DNA of 43,057 bases from an uncultured Eubacteriales bacterium (GCA_902790015.1 CADAQF010000018.1:1-43057), one strand, 5' to 3'. Counted from the stretch's first letter, positions 21,789-31,369 are shown. Made by a program: numbers and translations. Notes: a model not told the origin generated them from the letters alone.

Positions 21789-24104
21789 TCATATTTTTTT
21801 GGTAAGCAGCCGCAGTCTTACGCGGATGCGGTCTATGGGCGCGAGGGCAGCGCGGAGTTTCCGCCACGCGTCGCGCAGGGGTTCCGCGTCCAGGGGATGC
21901 CGGCCGTAGGTAGCGGCGGCGTAGGCGCTGAAGGCGCCGCGCAGGGGGATATTCCTGACGCGGGTTTCCAGGCGGGTGGCATATTCATCCAGGGTCTCAT
22001 CGCTTCCGCGCGGCAGGCCCTTCAGGGAAAGCGCCGTTTCCATGGCGGTCAGGAGGATGCGGCCCGCGCGGTCGGGATGCGCGGCGGCGTTTCGCAGCGG
22101 CTCCGTCCGCAAAAGCCGCACACAGAACAGGATCATCAGCAGCGCCGGCAGCAGCATGAGCGGCAGCCAGGGCGCTTTTTCATGTTCCATTCCGGGAGGC
22201 GAAGCGGAGGGCGCGGGAGACGGAGACGGCGCGGCGTCGTCGGGTGCGGGGGAGGGAACGAGATCCCCGTCGTCCGCCTCTTCCTCGGAGACCGGCGGGA
22301 TCGTGGACGTGGGCCGGGGGCTTTCTGAGGCAGAATCAGGGCCGTCGTCCTCCCCGTCGTCCGGATCGGGGCCGGGCGTTTCCTCCGGCGCGGGAGAGGG
22401 CAGGGAGTCGAAGTCGTTTTCGTCCGGATCCTCCCCGTAATCGTCGTCCGGCAGGGTCATTTCGTCGCCGGGGGTGGCGTCCAGGGTCAGCCAGCCGAAG
22501 CCGTTCAGGTAAATTTCCGTCCAGGCGTGGCCGTTCTGGCCGGTGACCAGGGCATAGCCGTTTTCGTCGGGGCGCACCAGATAGCCGGTCACGAACCGGG
22601 CCGGGATGCCCTGCAGGCGGCAAAACAGCGTCATGGCGCTCGCAAAGTAGGTGCAGTAGCCCTTTTTTTCCCGAAGGAGGAACCAGCTGACGAAGTCTGT
22701 GTTGGGCGGCGGATCATCCACGTCCAGGGAATAGGGGTACTGGTTCCTGAGCCAGTTGCGGATGGAAAGGGCGCGGGCGTAAAGATCCTCCTCTCCGCCG
22801 GCGGCCAGCGAGGCCAGGTCGGTGACGGAGCGGTTCTGCCGGATGAAGTCGGGGACGTTCAGATAGTTGGCCTGGGCGGTTTCGAAGAAAGGGTCCTCCG
22901 CCGGGGCCGCGGCTGCGATCCACCGGGCGGTGCGCGCCCGGTCCGCCTGGATGGGGATATAGGTCAGGCTGTAGCTGTCCCCCGCTTTGAGGTTGCGGCT
23001 CAGAAATACCTCGGAGGCGGCGTTGTAATAGGGAACCATCGTGCTGTCTGTAAGCGTCAGGCTCTGCATGCGGTCGGGCACGAAGAGCGTGGTGGGGCCG
23101 TTCTCAAGCATCCGCACGCGGACCTCCCGCGCCTCTTCCTGTTCTGCGCCGGCCGGGACATCCTGGTTCAGGGTCCCGCGCCGGAAGGGCTGATTGAACA
23201 CGTCGAGATAAAGATACCGCCTGAAGGCGATCGTGTCCTGCCAGCTGACGCCGGTATAGGCGTTTTTGGGGCTGGCGCGCAGATAGACGGCGTCCTCTGT
23301 CCAGACCTCCATGACCGGCTGCTGCTCGGGAGCGGCGGCTCCGCCCAGTATCTCGTTGAATTCATCGGCCAGGGGCATGAAGCCGTCTGCCCTCAGGGAA
23401 TAGCCCTCCCGGAGGCCCTCGTCGGAAACGGGCATATAGGCCTGCATGGTCTCATAGGCTGTTTCGGCCGCCTGACGAAGGGTGTCGTTCTGAGGGGGCT
23501 GCGCCGGGGTCAGCCGCAGGGCGGCGAAAGTGAACGCGGCGATCAAAAGCGGAACGGCCCAGCGGCGGCCGGGCGATGCGCGGCGGGCGGCAGACAGCGT
23601 CAGCACGCCCGCGCAGGCCAAAGCGGCGTAAACCACGGACAGGCCCGGGGTTTTGAGATAGGCCGGCACCAGGGCCAGCCCGGCGATGGCGCTCAGAAGG
23701 GCGGGACTGTCCGCAAGCGCGGCGGCGGCGCACAGCACGGCGGAAGCGCCGGCGAGGGCATCGGTCAGGGCGGGGCGGTATAAAAGCAGCGCTTCGTGCC
23801 ATTGGGCGGGGTATAACAGCCCGGCCTTCAGGCCGTTGAAGGCCCCGCTCAGGGGGCCTCCGCCGAAGGCGCCCCAGACCAGCAGACCTAAGGCGGGGAC
23901 GAACAGCGCCCCCCACAGGTCCGTCAGCGCGCGGGTCAGAGCAAACAGCAGGGCGACCGCCGCGCACAGCATCCATATATACCGATCGTTCACCAAAGGA
24001 AACAGCGCGTGACACACGCCCAGGGAGATCCCGGCGGCGGCCAGCGCGGCGGCCAGCCCCTGCAGCGCGGAAAGCCCGGCCGTTTCCTTAAGCCGGCGTA
24101 ACAT
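21789..24104 (-). CDS. Membrane transglutaminase-like protein (TgpA type)
   Basis: The 771 residues have a block of about six N-terminal helices, a long extracytoplasmic part, a transglutaminase-like domain, an acidic Pro/Asp/Ser linker, one further helix (about 655-675) and a short cytosolic DUF4129-like tail. The papain-like triad is visible: C484 in KKGYCTYFAS, H526 in NGHAWTEIY, D542 in LTLDATPG. The catalytic domain faces outside. Such proteins are encoded with MoxR and DUF58 genes in many bacteria; the true substrate is unknown. ATG at 24104 has GGAGG upstream and overlaps the DUF58 gene end by 17 nt, which indicates translational coupling. Last gene of the minus-strand operon. Confidence 0.88.
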   Translation of the reverse strand: MLRRLKETAGLSALQGLAAALAAAGISLGVCHALFPLVNDRYIWMLCAAVALLFALTRALTDLWGALFVPALGLLVWGAFGGGPLSGAFNGLKAGLLYPAQWHEALLLYRPALTDALAGASAVLCAAAALADSPALLSAIAGLALVPAYLKTPGLSVVYAALACAGVLTLSAARRASPGRRWAVPLLIAAFTFAALRLTPAQPPQNDTLRQAAETAYETMQAYMPVSDEGLREGYSLRADGFMPLADEFNEILGGAAAPEQQPVMEVWTEDAVYLRASPKNAYTGVSWQDTIAFRRYLYLDVFNQPFRRGTLNQDVPAGAEQEEAREVRVRMLENGPTTLFVPDRMQSLTLTDSTMVPYYNAASEVFLSRNLKAGDSYSLTYIPIQADRARTARWIAAAAPAEDPFFETAQANYLNVPDFIRQNRSVTDLASLAAGGEEDLYARALSIRNWLRNQYPYSLDVDDPPPNTDFVSWFLLREKKGYCTYFASAMTLFCRLQGIPARFVTGYLVRPDENGYALVTGQNGHAWTEIYLNGFGWLTLDATPGDEMTLPDDDYGEDPDENDFDSLPSPAPEETPGPDPDDGEDDGPDSASESPRPTSTIPPVSEEEADDGDLVPSPAPDDAAPSPSPAPSASPPGMEHEKAPWLPLMLLPALLMILFCVRLLRTEPLRNAAAHPDRAGRILLTAMETALSLKGLPRGSDETLDEYATRLETRVRNIPLRGAFSAYAAATYGRHPLDAEPLRDAWRKLRAALAPIDRIRVRLRLLTKKI

Positions 24105-25236
24105 AGCAAACCTCCACCAGATGATGCTGCAGCTGCTGAACGTAAGCCAGGTCCTCCTCCTGCGCGGCGCGGGAGGTGACCAGGTAGCAGCGGACGCTGG
24201 GGCCGAGGCGGCGCAGGTCGCACATGGCGTCGGCGGCGTCTGCGGTCAGGCGGGTGGTCAGCGTCACCACCGCGCCGCTGCGTCTGACCCGTTTCATTTC
24301 TTCCCGGATCACCCGGGCGAAGGATTCTTTTCCGCCGAAGGTCTGCACGGCCAGCAGACGCTGGAGCACGAGCAGGTTTTCCTTGCGGTCGGAGGAAAAT
24401 TCGGTGGCCTCGCTGCCGTACATGGGCATGCGGACGGGCTGTCCGTCCCGCATCTGCAGATCGGCTACGGCGACGGCGGTCTCGCACAGGGCGTCCCGAA
24501 GCTTCGCCTGAGGTTCCCCCTTGTCCCCCTTGACCGGGCCGCAGTCCATCAGTATCAGTGTGTCGCGGGGCATGGGCGCCTCGTACTGGCGCACCAGCAG
24601 CTCGCCCTTTCGCGCGTAGAGCTTCCACTGGACGCGCTTCATGGCGTCCCCGGGCTGCCAGGAACGCAGGTCGTCGGGGGCGTTATAATCCTCCGCGGCG
24701 CGGCGCAGGGCGGCGGCGCCCTCCTCGGCGGCGGAAAAGCTGGGCTTTTCTATGGGAAAGGGCCGGGGCAGTACGGTGACCTGTTTGGCCTGAAAGCCGG
24801 TTTTACGGAAAACCACCAGACCGAACAGATCTTCCCAGCGGGCCTGCTCCACCTTAAGGATAAACTGCCCCACGTGGGCGGTGCTGACGGGCAGGGAGAC
24901 CTGGGCGTCCCTGCGCAGGCCCGGGTTCAGGGTCACTTGTCTTGCGCTGTCTCCTTCTCCCTCGCGCCATAGAATGGTCAGCGCGCCGGCAGGCAGCGGC
25001 GAGCTCCTGTGCGCCTTCAGCACGAGGTCGTCCGGTTCTCCGCGCAGCACCTGCTGTTCGCTGAGGGAAACATAGAGCCGGGTGGTCCTGCGGGAAAGCC
25101 ACGCGCTCAGCCAGGCATAGGCCAGGATCAGCACGATCAGCAGCGCCACGTACAGAAACGCCCTGACCGCCAGAGCGGCGGAAAGGGCGGAAAGACAGCC
25201 GGCGGCCAGCAGGGCCAGAAAAGCCGCGGAGGTCAT
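24088..25236 (-). CDS. DUF58-domain membrane protein
   Basis: This 382-residue protein has two N-terminal helices within about 1-45, then a beta-rich domain. The DUF58 signature is near 190-215 (RSWQPGDAMKRVQWKLYARKG), followed by a von-Willebrand-A-like end (LILMDCGPVKGDKG). The family partners MoxR ATPases and is thought to present or bind substrates at the membrane. ATG at 25236 overlaps the MoxR stop as ATGA, and the downstream transglutaminase gene overlaps its own end, so all three are co-translated. Confidence 0.88.
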   Translation of the reverse strand: MTSAAFLALLAAGCLSALSAALAVRAFLYVALLIVLILAYAWLSAWLSRRTTRLYVSLSEQQVLRGEPDDLVLKAHRSSPLPAGALTILWREGEGDSARQVTLNPGLRRDAQVSLPVSTAHVGQFILKVEQARWEDLFGLVVFRKTGFQAKQVTVLPRPFPIEKPSFSAAEEGAAALRRAAEDYNAPDDLRSWQPGDAMKRVQWKLYARKGELLVRQYEAPMPRDTLILMDCGPVKGDKGEPQAKLRDALCETAVAVADLQMRDGQPVRMPMYGSEATEFSSDRKENLLVLQRLLAVQTFGGKESFARVIREEMKRVRRSGAVVTLTTRLTADAADAMCDLRRLGPSVRCYLVTSRAAQEEDLAYVQQLQHHLVEVCYVTPA

Positions 25237-26201
25237 GCGCGCCTCTTGACCGGCACGGGGGTGGCCCCGACCAGTTCCTGCACGACCTGCTCGGCGGTGA
25301 CGCCCTTCATGCGCGCCTCGGGCGTGAGCACCAGGCGGTGGGAAAGCACCGGAAGCGTCATGCGGCGGATGTCGTCGGGCAGGACGTAATCCCGCCCGAA
25401 CAGCAGCGCCGTGGCCTGGGCTGCTTTGAGCAGCGCGATGGAGCCGCGGGGAGAAACGCCCAGCTGCAGCGCCGGGTGTTTGCGGCTGGCAGCCGATATC
25501 TCGGCAATATAGACGCGCACCTCCGGGGAGGAATAGACGTCCCCCACCTCGTCCTGCATGCGCAGGATGTCCTCCGCCGTGCAGACCGGGCCGACCGTGG
25601 CCATAGGCGTCTGCCGGGCGGAATAGCGCTCCAGCACGTCGGCCTCCTCTTCGACCGATGGATAGCCGATCCGAAGCCGCATCAGGAAACGGTCCATCTG
25701 GGCCTCGGGCAGGGCGTAGGTGCCCACGAAGTCGATAGGATTCTGGGTGGCCATCACCATGAAGGGCCGCGGCAGCGGGTGCGTTTCCCCGTCCACGGTC
25801 ACCTGGCCCTCCTCCATGGCCTCCAACAGGGAGGACTGGGTCTTGGGCGAGGTGCGGTTGATCTCGTCCGCCAGCACGATGTGGCTCATGACGGCGCCGG
25901 GCTTGTATTCCATGTCGCCGGTTTTAAGGTTCATCATGGTATATCCGGTCACGTCGGACGGCGTCACGTCCGGGGTGAACTGGATGCGGCTGAAGGAACA
26001 CGAGACGGAGCGGGACAGCGCGGAGGCCAGGGTCGTTTTTCCCACTCCGGGGACGTCCTCCATCAGGATATGGCCGCGGCAGAGCAGCGCGGTCAGCATC
26101 AGCTCGATCACGTCGTCCTTGCCCACCATGACCCGGCGGATATTCTGCTGCAGACTGTAAACCAGCGGCTGAAGCCCGCCGCTTTGGGAATAGCTTGGCA
26201 A
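25233..26201 (-). CDS. MoxR-family AAA+ ATPase
   Basis: The 322-residue cytosolic ATPase has Walker A GVGKTTLA (52-59), Walker B region VLADEINR (109-116) followed by SPKTQSSLLEAMEEGQVTVDG, sensor 1 MATQNP and the arginine-finger region EAQMDRFLMR. This is the full set of the MoxR family, which acts as a chaperone that activates or assembles partner proteins. Start: the only well-spaced start is TTG at 26201, nine bases after AGGAGG (26212-26217). First gene of the MoxR - DUF58 - transglutaminase operon. Confidence 0.92.
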   Translation of the reverse strand: MPSYSQSGGLQPLVYSLQQNIRRVMVGKDDVIELMLTALLCRGHILMEDVPGVGKTTLASALSRSVSCSFSRIQFTPDVTPSDVTGYTMMNLKTGDMEYKPGAVMSHIVLADEINRTSPKTQSSLLEAMEEGQVTVDGETHPLPRPFMVMATQNPIDFVGTYALPEAQMDRFLMRLRIGYPSVEEEADVLERYSARQTPMATVGPVCTAEDILRMQDEVGDVYSSPEVRVYIAEISAASRKHPALQLGVSPRGSIALLKAAQATALLFGRDYVLPDDIRRMTLPVLSHRLVLTPEARMKGVTAEQVVQELVGATPVPVKRRA

Positions 26202-26231
26202 CGTCCGGTTCCTCCTTAGGTTGTTGCCTCC

Positions 26232-26240
26232 ATTGTATCA
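26232..26240 (-). promoter_or_regulatory. Extended -10 promoter of the MoxR operon
   Basis: Minus strand TGATACAAT (26240-26232) is an extended -10 element (TGN-TACAAT). The -35 region (TTTTCT at 17 bp) is poor, as expected for that class. It lies 30 nt upstream of the TTG start. Confidence 0.45.
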
Positions 26241-26287
26241 CTTGAGGGCGCGAAAGAAAACCGGTACGGCGAAAATTGTTACATTTC

Positions 26288-26316
26288 TTGTCAATCCGGC
26301 CCGGCTGTGAGATAAT
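26288..26316 (+). promoter_or_regulatory. Promoter of addA
   Basis: TTGTCA (26288-26293), 17-bp spacer, GATAAT (26311-26316). Both parS sites lie between this promoter and the addA start. Confidence 0.65.
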
Positions 26317-26344
26317 GGGACGGACGGAGCGCATCCTCTTTCAT

Positions 26345-26360
26345 TGTTTCACGTGAAACA
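26345..26360. promoter_or_regulatory. parS site 1 (ParB-binding centromere site)
   Basis: The perfect 16-bp palindrome TGTTTCACGTGAAACA matches the conserved chromosomal parS consensus (TGTTNCACGTGNAACA). ParB loads here as a CTP-dependent clamp and recruits Smc. Site 2 lies 51 bp away. Confidence 0.95.
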
Positions 26361-26395
26361 ATACACGATAAAATGCAGACAGAAGGAACGCGCAG

Positions 26396-26411
26396 TGTTT
26401 CACGTGAAACA
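26396..26411. promoter_or_regulatory. parS site 2 (ParB-binding centromere site)
   Basis: Second perfect copy of the same 16-bp palindrome, 20 nt before the addA start and centred 51 bp from site 1. A pair inside one intergenic leader argues for a functional segregation locus and for closeness to the origin. Confidence 0.95.
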
Positions 26412-26431
26412 TTGCGGGCAAGGGAGGCAGC

Positions 26432-29400
26432 ATGAACTGGACCAGGGAACAGCGGGCGGCGATCACCGCGGATAACGACACCGTGCTGGTCAGCGCGGCG
26501 GCGGGCTCAGGCAAGACGGCGGTGCTGGTGGAGCGGGTGACACGGCTGATCCGGGAGGGCGGGGACATCTCCCGCATGCTGATCGTCACCTTCACCCGGG
26601 CGGCGGCGGCGGAAATGCGGGAAAGGATCACCGCGGCCCTCCAGAAGGAGCGCAGCGACCCGCACGTCTACCGGCAGAGCCTGCGGGTGGGCCTGGCGCA
26701 GATATCCACCATACACACCTTCTGCCTGCGGGTGATCCACGAGCATTTTGAAGTGCTGGGGCTGGACCCCATGGCGGGCACGGCGGACGATACGCAGCAA
26801 AAGCAGCTGATGGCGCGCGCCCTGGCGGAGGGAATGGAGGAGGTCTGCGAAAATCCGACCGAGGAGGAAGCGATGCTTTTTGCCTGCTATCCGATCGACA
26901 CGATCGCCGACATGATCGAAAGGCTGCGTTCCTTCCTGCTGAGCCTGCCCGATCCCTGGGGCTGGGCGGAGGAAAAGCTGATGCCCTGGGAGGGAAAGCT
27001 TACGGATCATCCGGCCTTTGCGGTGCTGATGAAGCAGTGCGGGCTCAGGCTCCAGGGAGCGCGGGCGCTGCTCAGGACCTGCTTTGATACATTGCTGCTG
27101 CCGGGATGCCCGCTCCGATATGAAGCGGCGGTGCGGGACGACGAGCAGGTGCTGGAAGGCCTGATCCTTAAGGCGGAACGGGGAGAACTGCGGGGAGGAA
27201 GCGTATCCTTCACGGCCCTGCCCAGGGGCAAAAAGGCAGACGCAGCGGAAGACGATCCGGAGGTGACCGAGCTTTTCAAAAGCAGGCGGGCCCTGTTCAA
27301 GGATGCCGTGCAGGAGGCACTCAGCCTGCTTCCGGCGGACGAAAAAGGGACACTGGACGACGACCGGGAGGGGCTCAGGCTGGCCCGCGGGCTTTACCAG
27401 ACCCTGCGCGCCGTGCAGGCGCGCTATGACGCCCTCAAAAACGAAAGGAACCTGCTGGACTACAGCGATCTGGAGCATTTCTGCGTGAAGGCGCTGAAGA
27501 ACGAGGAAGTCCGAAAGGCGGTCGCCGGCAGCTTCGATGCGCTGTTCATAGACGAATATCAGGACGTTTCGGCCATACAGGAGAGCATCATTCAAGCTGT
27601 GCACGAGGGAAACACGCTGTTTCTGGTGGGCGACGTCAAGCAGAGCATCTACGGCTTCCGCCAGGCGGACCCCTCCCTGTTTCTGCACAAGTACGATACC
27701 TTTTCCCCGGACGAAGGGGCGCTTCACAGGAAGATACTTTTGCAGAACAACTTCCGTTCGGATAAAAACGTGCTGGACGCGGTCAACCAGGTGTTCACGC
27801 ACGCCATGCGGCGCGGCGCCACGGAAATCGACTATGACGAAGAGGCCATGCTCCGGCCCGGGCCCGACGCCCGCCCGGGGCCGTACGTCGACGTGCACCT
27901 GCTGGAAAAAAGGGATCCCGAAACCGGGGAACTGCTCCGGGTGACCGGCGCGGCGGGCCTGGAAGCCGAAGCCATCGCCCGTCAGATCAAAGAGATGGTG
28001 GGAAAAGCCGAGATCCATGACCGGGGAGAGGCCCGTCCGGTCAAATACCGGGACATCGTGATCCTGATGCGGGACGCGGCCGGGAGCGCGGCCGTCTTTT
28101 CGGCCACCCTGCAGGCGCGGGGCATTCCCGTCTATTCGGACGCGGACAGCCTGTATTACGAGCTGCCCGAGGTGAGCGACACCCTGCATATCCTGGAGCT
28201 GCTGGACAATCCCTTCCAGGATTTTCCCCTGCTGGGGGCGCTGCGCAGCCCCTGCTTCGGCTTTTCCAGCGAGGAGCTGTCCGGCATCCGGCTGCTCAAC
28301 CGGCAGGGGTCTGTTCCCTTCCACGAGGTGTTCCGGCAAATGGCCGGGGAAGATCACCAGCTAGGACGAAGGTGCAGGAAAGCCATTGAAACGCTGGACC
28401 GGTGGCGAACGCTGTCGCGGGTACTCCGGACGGAGGACCTGGTGCGCCTGGTGATGGACGAGAGCGGCATCTATATGCGGGCCGGGGCGGAGGAGGACGG
28501 GGACGCCAGGCAGGCGAACCTGCGCCTGCTGGCCGAACGGGCGTCCGAAGCGGACCGGCTGACAGATTTTCTGAGCCAGGCCCACAAGGCGCGCACGGCG
28601 GATGACAGCCGCACGGCCAAGACCCTGAGCGACCAGGAGGACGTGGTACGGATCATGACGATGCACAAGTCCAAGGGCCTCGAATTTCCGGTCGTCTTTC
28701 TGGCGCGGCTGGGCAAGGCCTTCCGGTCCGCCGGGACGGATCCTGTCCGGATGGACCGGGAACTGGGGATCGCGCTGCCGATGATCGACGAGGAGGCGCG
28801 CGTGCAGCGCACAACGCTCACCCAGAAGGCCGTGACGGCGGCCATGGACGCCCGCCGACTGGCCGAGGAGGCGCGGGTATTGTATGTGGCCATGACGCGG
28901 GCCCGGGAAAAGCTGATCCTTTACGCTGCGCCGGCCTATCCTGAAAAGAGCAGGGAGGTCTGGCGGCTGCCGGAGGGAGACGTGGCGGCGGCCAACGCGG
29001 GCTGTATGATCGACTGGGTCATGCAGGCGCTCACTCCTACGCAGGACGGGGAAAGCGGCGCGCCCTTTCAGGCGGCCAACGGGGCGCTTTTCCGCGTCTG
29101 GCATGACGACGCGGAGGAGCTCAGATCCGAAACGAGCGCGCAGACGCCGTTCATGCCGGCGGCGGAGACCGGGCCTTATTCGGAACGGACGGAAAGGCTT
29201 CTTTCCAGGACCCTGCCCGCGCCGCGGCCGCTCAAGGTGTCGGTCAGCGCGATCGCCAAGAAACGGCAGACAGAGGAAGACCAGGAGGAGACGCCCGAAA
29301 CCAAGCGCCGCCCCGAAACGGATATGCCGGAGGACAGGCCGCGCTTCCTGATAGAAAAGCGGATGACCGCCGCCGAACGCGGCTCCGCCGTGCACAAGGC

Positions 29401-29875
29401 GCTGGGGCTTTTGCCGTATGAGAAGCTTGAAGGCTCGGTCACGCCGGGGAAGATAAGCGCCCTGCTGGACGGGCTGGAGGACGAAAGGAAGCTGACACAC
29501 GCGGAACGGGAAGCGCTCAGGCCGGAGGACCTGGCGCGGTTCTTCAATTCATCTTTGGGACAAAGGGCGCTGGCCTCGCCCCGGGTCCAAAGAGAATGGC
29601 CCTTTAACCTGATCGCGGACGGCGAAACCGTGGTCCAGGGCGTGCTGGACCTGTGCTTTGAGGAAAACGGCTCCTGGGTGCTGGTGGATTACAAGACCGA
29701 CTTCGTGACCGGGATGGACGCCCTGCTTGCCCGTTATGCCTCCCAGCTCAACTGGTACGCCCGCGCTTTGGAGACCCTGACGGACAAGCCTGTCAGGGAG
29801 GCGCTGCTGTATTCCGTGCGCCTGGGAGATTTCATCGAAGTCCCGCGGGAGAAAACGGAAACGGAGAAGCCGTAA
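26432..29875 (+). CDS. addA: ATP-dependent helicase/nuclease subunit A
   Basis: This 1147-residue protein is the Bacillota counterpart of RecBCD's motor-nuclease, acting on double-strand breaks with AddB. Domains: UvrD/Rep-type helicase with Walker A SAAAGSGKT (21-29), motif Ia TFTRAAAAEMRER, motif II FIDEYQD (about 372-378), motif V region TMHKSKGLEFPVVF (about 742-755) and motif VI YVAMTRAREKL (about 817-827). It ends in a RecB-type nuclease with GVLDLCF and VLVDYKTDF (about 1070-1090), so catalytic Asp and Lys are present. ATG at 26432 has AGGGAGG upstream. In most relatives addB precedes addA; here addB is absent from the window and parS sites occupy the leader. Confidence 0.96.
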   Translation: MNWTREQRAAITADNDTVLVSAAAGSGKTAVLVERVTRLIREGGDISRMLIVTFTRAAAAEMRERITAALQKERSDPHVYRQSLRVGLAQISTIHTFCLRVIHEHFEVLGLDPMAGTADDTQQKQLMARALAEGMEEVCENPTEEEAMLFACYPIDTIADMIERLRSFLLSLPDPWGWAEEKLMPWEGKLTDHPAFAVLMKQCGLRLQGARALLRTCFDTLLLPGCPLRYEAAVRDDEQVLEGLILKAERGELRGGSVSFTALPRGKKADAAEDDPEVTELFKSRRALFKDAVQEALSLLPADEKGTLDDDREGLRLARGLYQTLRAVQARYDALKNERNLLDYSDLEHFCVKALKNEEVRKAVAGSFDALFIDEYQDVSAIQESIIQAVHEGNTLFLVGDVKQSIYGFRQADPSLFLHKYDTFSPDEGALHRKILLQNNFRSDKNVLDAVNQVFTHAMRRGATEIDYDEEAMLRPGPDARPGPYVDVHLLEKRDPETGELLRVTGAAGLEAEAIARQIKEMVGKAEIHDRGEARPVKYRDIVILMRDAAGSAAVFSATLQARGIPVYSDADSLYYELPEVSDTLHILELLDNPFQDFPLLGALRSPCFGFSSEELSGIRLLNRQGSVPFHEVFRQMAGEDHQLGRRCRKAIETLDRWRTLSRVLRTEDLVRLVMDESGIYMRAGAEEDGDARQANLRLLAERASEADRLTDFLSQAHKARTADDSRTAKTLSDQEDVVRIMTMHKSKGLEFPVVFLARLGKAFRSAGTDPVRMDRELGIALPMIDEEARVQRTTLTQKAVTAAMDARRLAEEARVLYVAMTRAREKLILYAAPAYPEKSREVWRLPEGDVAAANAGCMIDWVMQALTPTQDGESGAPFQAANGALFRVWHDDAEELRSETSAQTPFMPAAETGPYSERTERLLSRTLPAPRPLKVSVSAIAKKRQTEEDQEETPETKRRPETDMPEDRPRFLIEKRMTAAERGSAVHKALGLLPYEKLEGSVTPGKISALLDGLEDERKLTHAEREALRPEDLARFFNSSLGQRALASPRVQREWPFNLIADGETVVQGVLDLCFEENGSWVLVDYKTDFVTGMDALLARYASQLNWYARALETLTDKPVREALLYSVRLGDFIEVPREKTETEKP

Positions 29876-29961
29876 TAGCATCCGACGGCCCCAAAAGAAA
29901 GCGGACATGGGCCGCGGCGGCCGGAAGGCTGTGGGCGGAGAGAAGGTTATCATAAAAACAC

Positions 29962-30002
29962 AGCCGGGCCCCGGCGGGACGTACCGCAGGACCCGGCTTT
30001 TT
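29962..30002 (+). terminator. Terminator of addA
   Basis: AGCCGGG (29962-29968) pairs with CCCGGCT (29992-29998), followed by TTTTT. It lies 87 nt after the addA stop. Confidence 0.72.
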
Positions 30003-30011
30003 GCCGCCATG

Positions 30012-30060
30012 AAAAAAAGGCACGGCCCGGATCAGAACGAGGGGTGATCCGGGCCGCGCC
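30012..30060 (-). terminator. Terminator of the FprA flavoprotein gene
   Basis: A 12-bp stem CGGCCCGGATCA / TGATCCGGGCCG (30023-30034, 30045-30056), extended by GGC/GCC flanks, is followed on the minus strand by seven T (30018-30012). Confidence 0.88.
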
Positions 30061-30083
30061 AATTTTCTGGAGGTATGTATCCC

Positions 30084-31277
30084 TTATTCAGCAGCTGAGG
30101 CGACGGCCTGCGCGAGGGCCTTCAGCGCCTCCTCCTGGGAGGGCTTGATGGCGGATTTGATCGTCAGGGTATCGCCCAGCTTCGGGCAGTTTTTGAGGGA
30201 GGACAGGATTTCCTCCATCAGCTTTCCGGAGTTGGGGGCCCAGGTGCCGTTTTCGATCAGGGCCCAGGGACGGTTTTGCAGGTCGTGGGCTTTGAGGTCC
30301 ATAAGCAGGTGCTCCATGGGGGTGAAAATGCCGTTGTTGTAGGTGGAGGAGGCGAATACCAGCACCTTGGCGCGGAAGGCCTCGGCCACCAGGTCGCTCA
30401 GGTCGGTGCGAGCGGCATCATAGACCCGGGAAGAAATCCCAAGGTCGGACAGCATCGTGCTCAGACGGACGGCGGCGTCCAGCGTATGGCCGTAGACGGA
30501 GCCGGCGAAGATGACTGCCTCGTTGTCTTCCGCCTGATAACGGCTCCACTGGTCGTACTTGCCGATAAACCAGGAAAGGTTTTCGCGCCAGACGGGGCCG
30601 TGCAGGGGCAGTATCTTGCGGATGTCGAGCTTGGCGGCTTTTTTGAGCACGTTCTGCACAGGCGTGCCGTATTTGCCGACGATGTTGGCGTAATAGCGCC
30701 GGGCGTCAGGCAGCCATTCTTCCTCAAAGGGCACCTCGTCGGCGAAAAGCCTGCCGTCAAGCGCGCCGAAGGTGCCGAAGGCGTCCGCCGAAAAGAGCCA
30801 GCCCTCGGTGCTTTCATAGCTCAGCATGACCTCGGGCCAGTGCACCATGGGGGCCAGGGTGAAGGTGAGCTGATGCCTGCCGCAGGAAAGCGTGCCGCCT
30901 TCGCCGACGGCCGTGACGCGGGAGGAGATGTCCAGCCCGAAGAACTGGCTGAACATGGCCTGGGCCTTTTTGGTCATCACCACCCGGGCTTCGGGGTGGT
31001 CCGCCAGCACCCGGGCCAGGGTGCCGGAATGATCCGGCTCCATATGATGGACGATCACGTAATCCAGCGCCCTGTCCCCCAGGGCTTCGCTGAGATTGGC
31101 GAAAAAGGCCTCCTTTTCACGCTCGTCCACGGTGTCGAACAGGACGGTTTTTTCGTCCAGCAGCAGGTAGCTGTTGTAGGTCACGCCCCGGGGAATGGGG
31201 TACACGCTTTCAAACAGGTCGGTTTTAACGTCGTCCACACCCAGGTAAATCAGGTCATCAGCGACACGGCGAAGCAT
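30084..31277 (-). CDS. FprA-family A-type flavo-diiron protein
   Basis: This 397-residue cytosolic enzyme reduces O2 to water and/or NO to N2O and so protects anaerobes. The N-terminal metallo-beta-lactamase-like domain carries the diiron motif HMEPDH (78-83). Further candidate ligands are His in VHWPEVMLSYE, Asp in FSADAFGTFG, and the LPLHGPVW His. The C-terminal flavodoxin domain (about 250-397) begins near VIFAGSVYGHT and contains VFASSTYNNGIFTPMEHLL for FMN. ATG at 31277 has GGAGG upstream. No rubredoxin is fused or adjacent, so the electron donor is encoded elsewhere. Monocistronic, terminator at 30012. Confidence 0.93.
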   Translation of the reverse strand: MLRRVADDLIYLGVDDVKTDLFESVYPIPRGVTYNSYLLLDEKTVLFDTVDEREKEAFFANLSEALGDRALDYVIVHHMEPDHSGTLARVLADHPEARVVMTKKAQAMFSQFFGLDISSRVTAVGEGGTLSCGRHQLTFTLAPMVHWPEVMLSYESTEGWLFSADAFGTFGALDGRLFADEVPFEEEWLPDARRYYANIVGKYGTPVQNVLKKAAKLDIRKILPLHGPVWRENLSWFIGKYDQWSRYQAEDNEAVIFAGSVYGHTLDAAVRLSTMLSDLGISSRVYDAARTDLSDLVAEAFRAKVLVFASSTYNNGIFTPMEHLLMDLKAHDLQNRPWALIENGTWAPNSGKLMEEILSSLKNCPKLGDTLTIKSAIKPSQEEALKALAQAVASAAE

Positions 31278-31369
31278 TTTGATTATCCTCCGTTGATTTG
31301 ATATTATTCGATCGCGCCGGTTACGGTTTCATTTCTTTTATGATCCGCGCAATGGGGCGGTACCCCGCG

